A program made the position numbers and the translations under genes. The notes under the pieces were generated by a model. That model was not told the origin of the DNA. It worked only from the letters and a program-made list of their open reading frames with translations, and made no database searches. From assembly GCA_963750065.1 (NCBI GenBank), contig CAVVPK010000001.1, forward strand, positions 1-64,000: a stretch of DNA of 64,000 nt, read 5' to 3'. Positions 63,274 through 64,000 of the stretch are shown here, one piece after another. The first letter of the stretch is position 1. The number at the start of each line of letters is the position of its first letter. Source of the DNA: CAVSRC01 sp963750065 (GTDB lineage: Bacteria > Pseudomonadota > Alphaproteobacteria > Rhizobiales > Kaistiaceae).

Positions 63274-64000
63274 GTGCCGCATCGCGTAACGATTGCCGAG
63301 ATCGGCCGCTCGTTCGACGTGGACGACGACGAGACGATGCTGATCGCGGCTCTACGCGCCAATATCCACATTCCGCACGACTGCAAGTCGGGGACCTGTG
63401 CGACATGCCGGTTCAGGCTGCTCGAAGGGGCGGTGACCTATCGGGAGGACCCGATGGCGCTACTGCCGGAGGAGCGCGACGAAGGCTATGCGCTGGCTTG
63501 TCAGGCCTGGCCGGAGAGCGACATCCTGGCGAGCGTCGAGATACTGCCCGCCCTGCTGGCCGAACCGCAGCGCCTCATGGCCACGGTCGATCGGGTCGAA
63601 CCCCTCTGCAACGACGTAATGCACCTGGTCCTTACGCTGCCAGATGGCATCAACCCCGGGATTCGGCCGGGCCAGTACGTCAACATCGTGATGGACGACG
63701 GCAGCGTGCGCAGCTTCTCCATGGCTTCGCCGCCGAACGGAGGGACCATCGACTTCCACATCCGCAGGATAAGCGGCGGCTCATTCACCGGATCGCGCCT
63801 CGACGCCCTTAAGCCCGGGCACAGCCTGCCGGTCGAGCTGCCGCACGGTTCCTTTTTCCTGCGCAAGGCCGATTTCCGGCCACTGCTGATGGTCGCAACC
63901 GGCACCGGTCTAGCGCCGATCAAGTCCATCCTCGAATCGCTGCACGACGATCCCGACTGCCCGCCGGTAACGCTCTACTGGGGCATGCGCCGCGAGCAGG
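63274..64000 (+). CDS. Oxygenase-type reductase: [2Fe-2S] ferredoxin plus FAD/NAD(P) domains (3'-truncated by window edge)
   Basis: 242 residues visible. The N-terminal plant-type ferredoxin domain has CKSGTCATC with a fourth Cys in YALACQAWP. Then a flavin-binding barrel with RSFSMASPP, and the beginning of the NAD(P) domain with LMVATGTGLAPIKSILE. The order Fd-FAD-NAD is that of benzoate-dioxygenase-type reductases (BenC, CDP-6-deoxy-glucoseen reductase). The GTG start 63274 has GGAGG (63262-63266) upstream. Such reductases feed Rieske or diiron oxygenases, so an oxygenase component is expected just past the right edge (inference). Confidence 0.9.
   Translation, partial: MPHRVTIAEIGRSFDVDDDETMLIAALRANIHIPHDCKSGTCATCRFRLLEGAVTYREDPMALLPEERDEGYALACQAWPESDILASVEILPALLAEPQRLMATVDRVEPLCNDVMHLVLTLPDGINPGIRPGQYVNIVMDDGSVRSFSMASPPNGGTIDFHIRRISGGSFTGSRLDALKPGHSLPVELPHGSFFLRKADFRPLLMVATGTGLAPIKSILESLHDDPDCPPVTLYWGMRREQ

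Overview
The window looks like chromosome of a high-GC alphaproteobacterium, most likely of the order Hyphomicrobiales (Rhizobiales). The reasons are an alphaproteobacterial 14-gene complex I operon followed by birA, RNase J, methylmalonyl-CoA epimerase, a DUF1467 gene, a short-form proS and lolCD, then ssb, gyrA, coaD, two peptidyl-prolyl isomerases, queA and tgt. The genus cannot be read from the sequence. GC is high throughout except for a visibly AT-richer patch around 26.7-29.0 kb.

Layout. 1-17.6 kb: nuoC (cut by the left edge) to nuoN, tightly packed and all on +, with two non-subunit genes embedded: a DUF3291 gene between nuoF and nuoG, and a secreted SPOR-like protein between nuoI and nuoJ. 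Then birA, rnj, an epimerase and a DUF1467 gene. 18-22.9 kb: proS, a lolC-type permease with a one-base frameshift, lolD, two small genes and ssb. 22.9-29 kb: marC, a DJ-1/PfpI gene, a gene-free 0.65 kb stretch full of nested inverted repeats between imperfect 15-bp direct repeats, two tandem cold-shock genes with duplicated leaders, palindromic intergenic repeats, and a low-GC pair of ORFs with a DUF5677-type C-terminal half. 29-47.5 kb: gyrA, a GGDEF protein, a class III adenylate cyclase, two aldo/keto reductases with a LysR regulator, an OhrR-like regulator overlapping a glutathione peroxidase gene, coaD, ppiA, ppiB, queA, tgt, a GAF-GGDEF protein, small proteins and tRNA-Lys(UUU).

47.6-64 kb, directly after the tRNA: an accessory cluster arranged as divergent units. 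It holds an SDR gene, a BASS-type transporter, an acyl-CoA synthetase and a ketopantoate-reductase-like gene; a PhzS-like FAD monooxygenase; a zeta-class GST (maleylacetoacetate/maleylpyruvate isomerase type) with an ABM-fold protein; a MarR regulator; a five-gene peptide/glutathione-type ABC importer; a gamma-glutamyltranspeptidase homologue; an HbpS/GlcG-type protein; and an oxygenase-reductase cut by the right edge. Every leading or divergent promoter gap here carries a CAGTATAC-type palindromic motif (near 52.10, 54.48, 55.27, 55.46 and 62.70 kb). I read the cluster as one MarR-controlled uptake and oxidation regulon for an unidentified aromatic or conjugated substrate. The shared operator is the most interesting signal in the window.

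Other points worth checking are the loss of three of the four zinc-site residues in tgt, the absence of the canonical SDR Tyr in the cluster's dehydrogenase, the lolC frameshift, and the possible structured RNA near 25 kb. No searches or alignments were run; family names come from recognised motifs and are graded by confidence.
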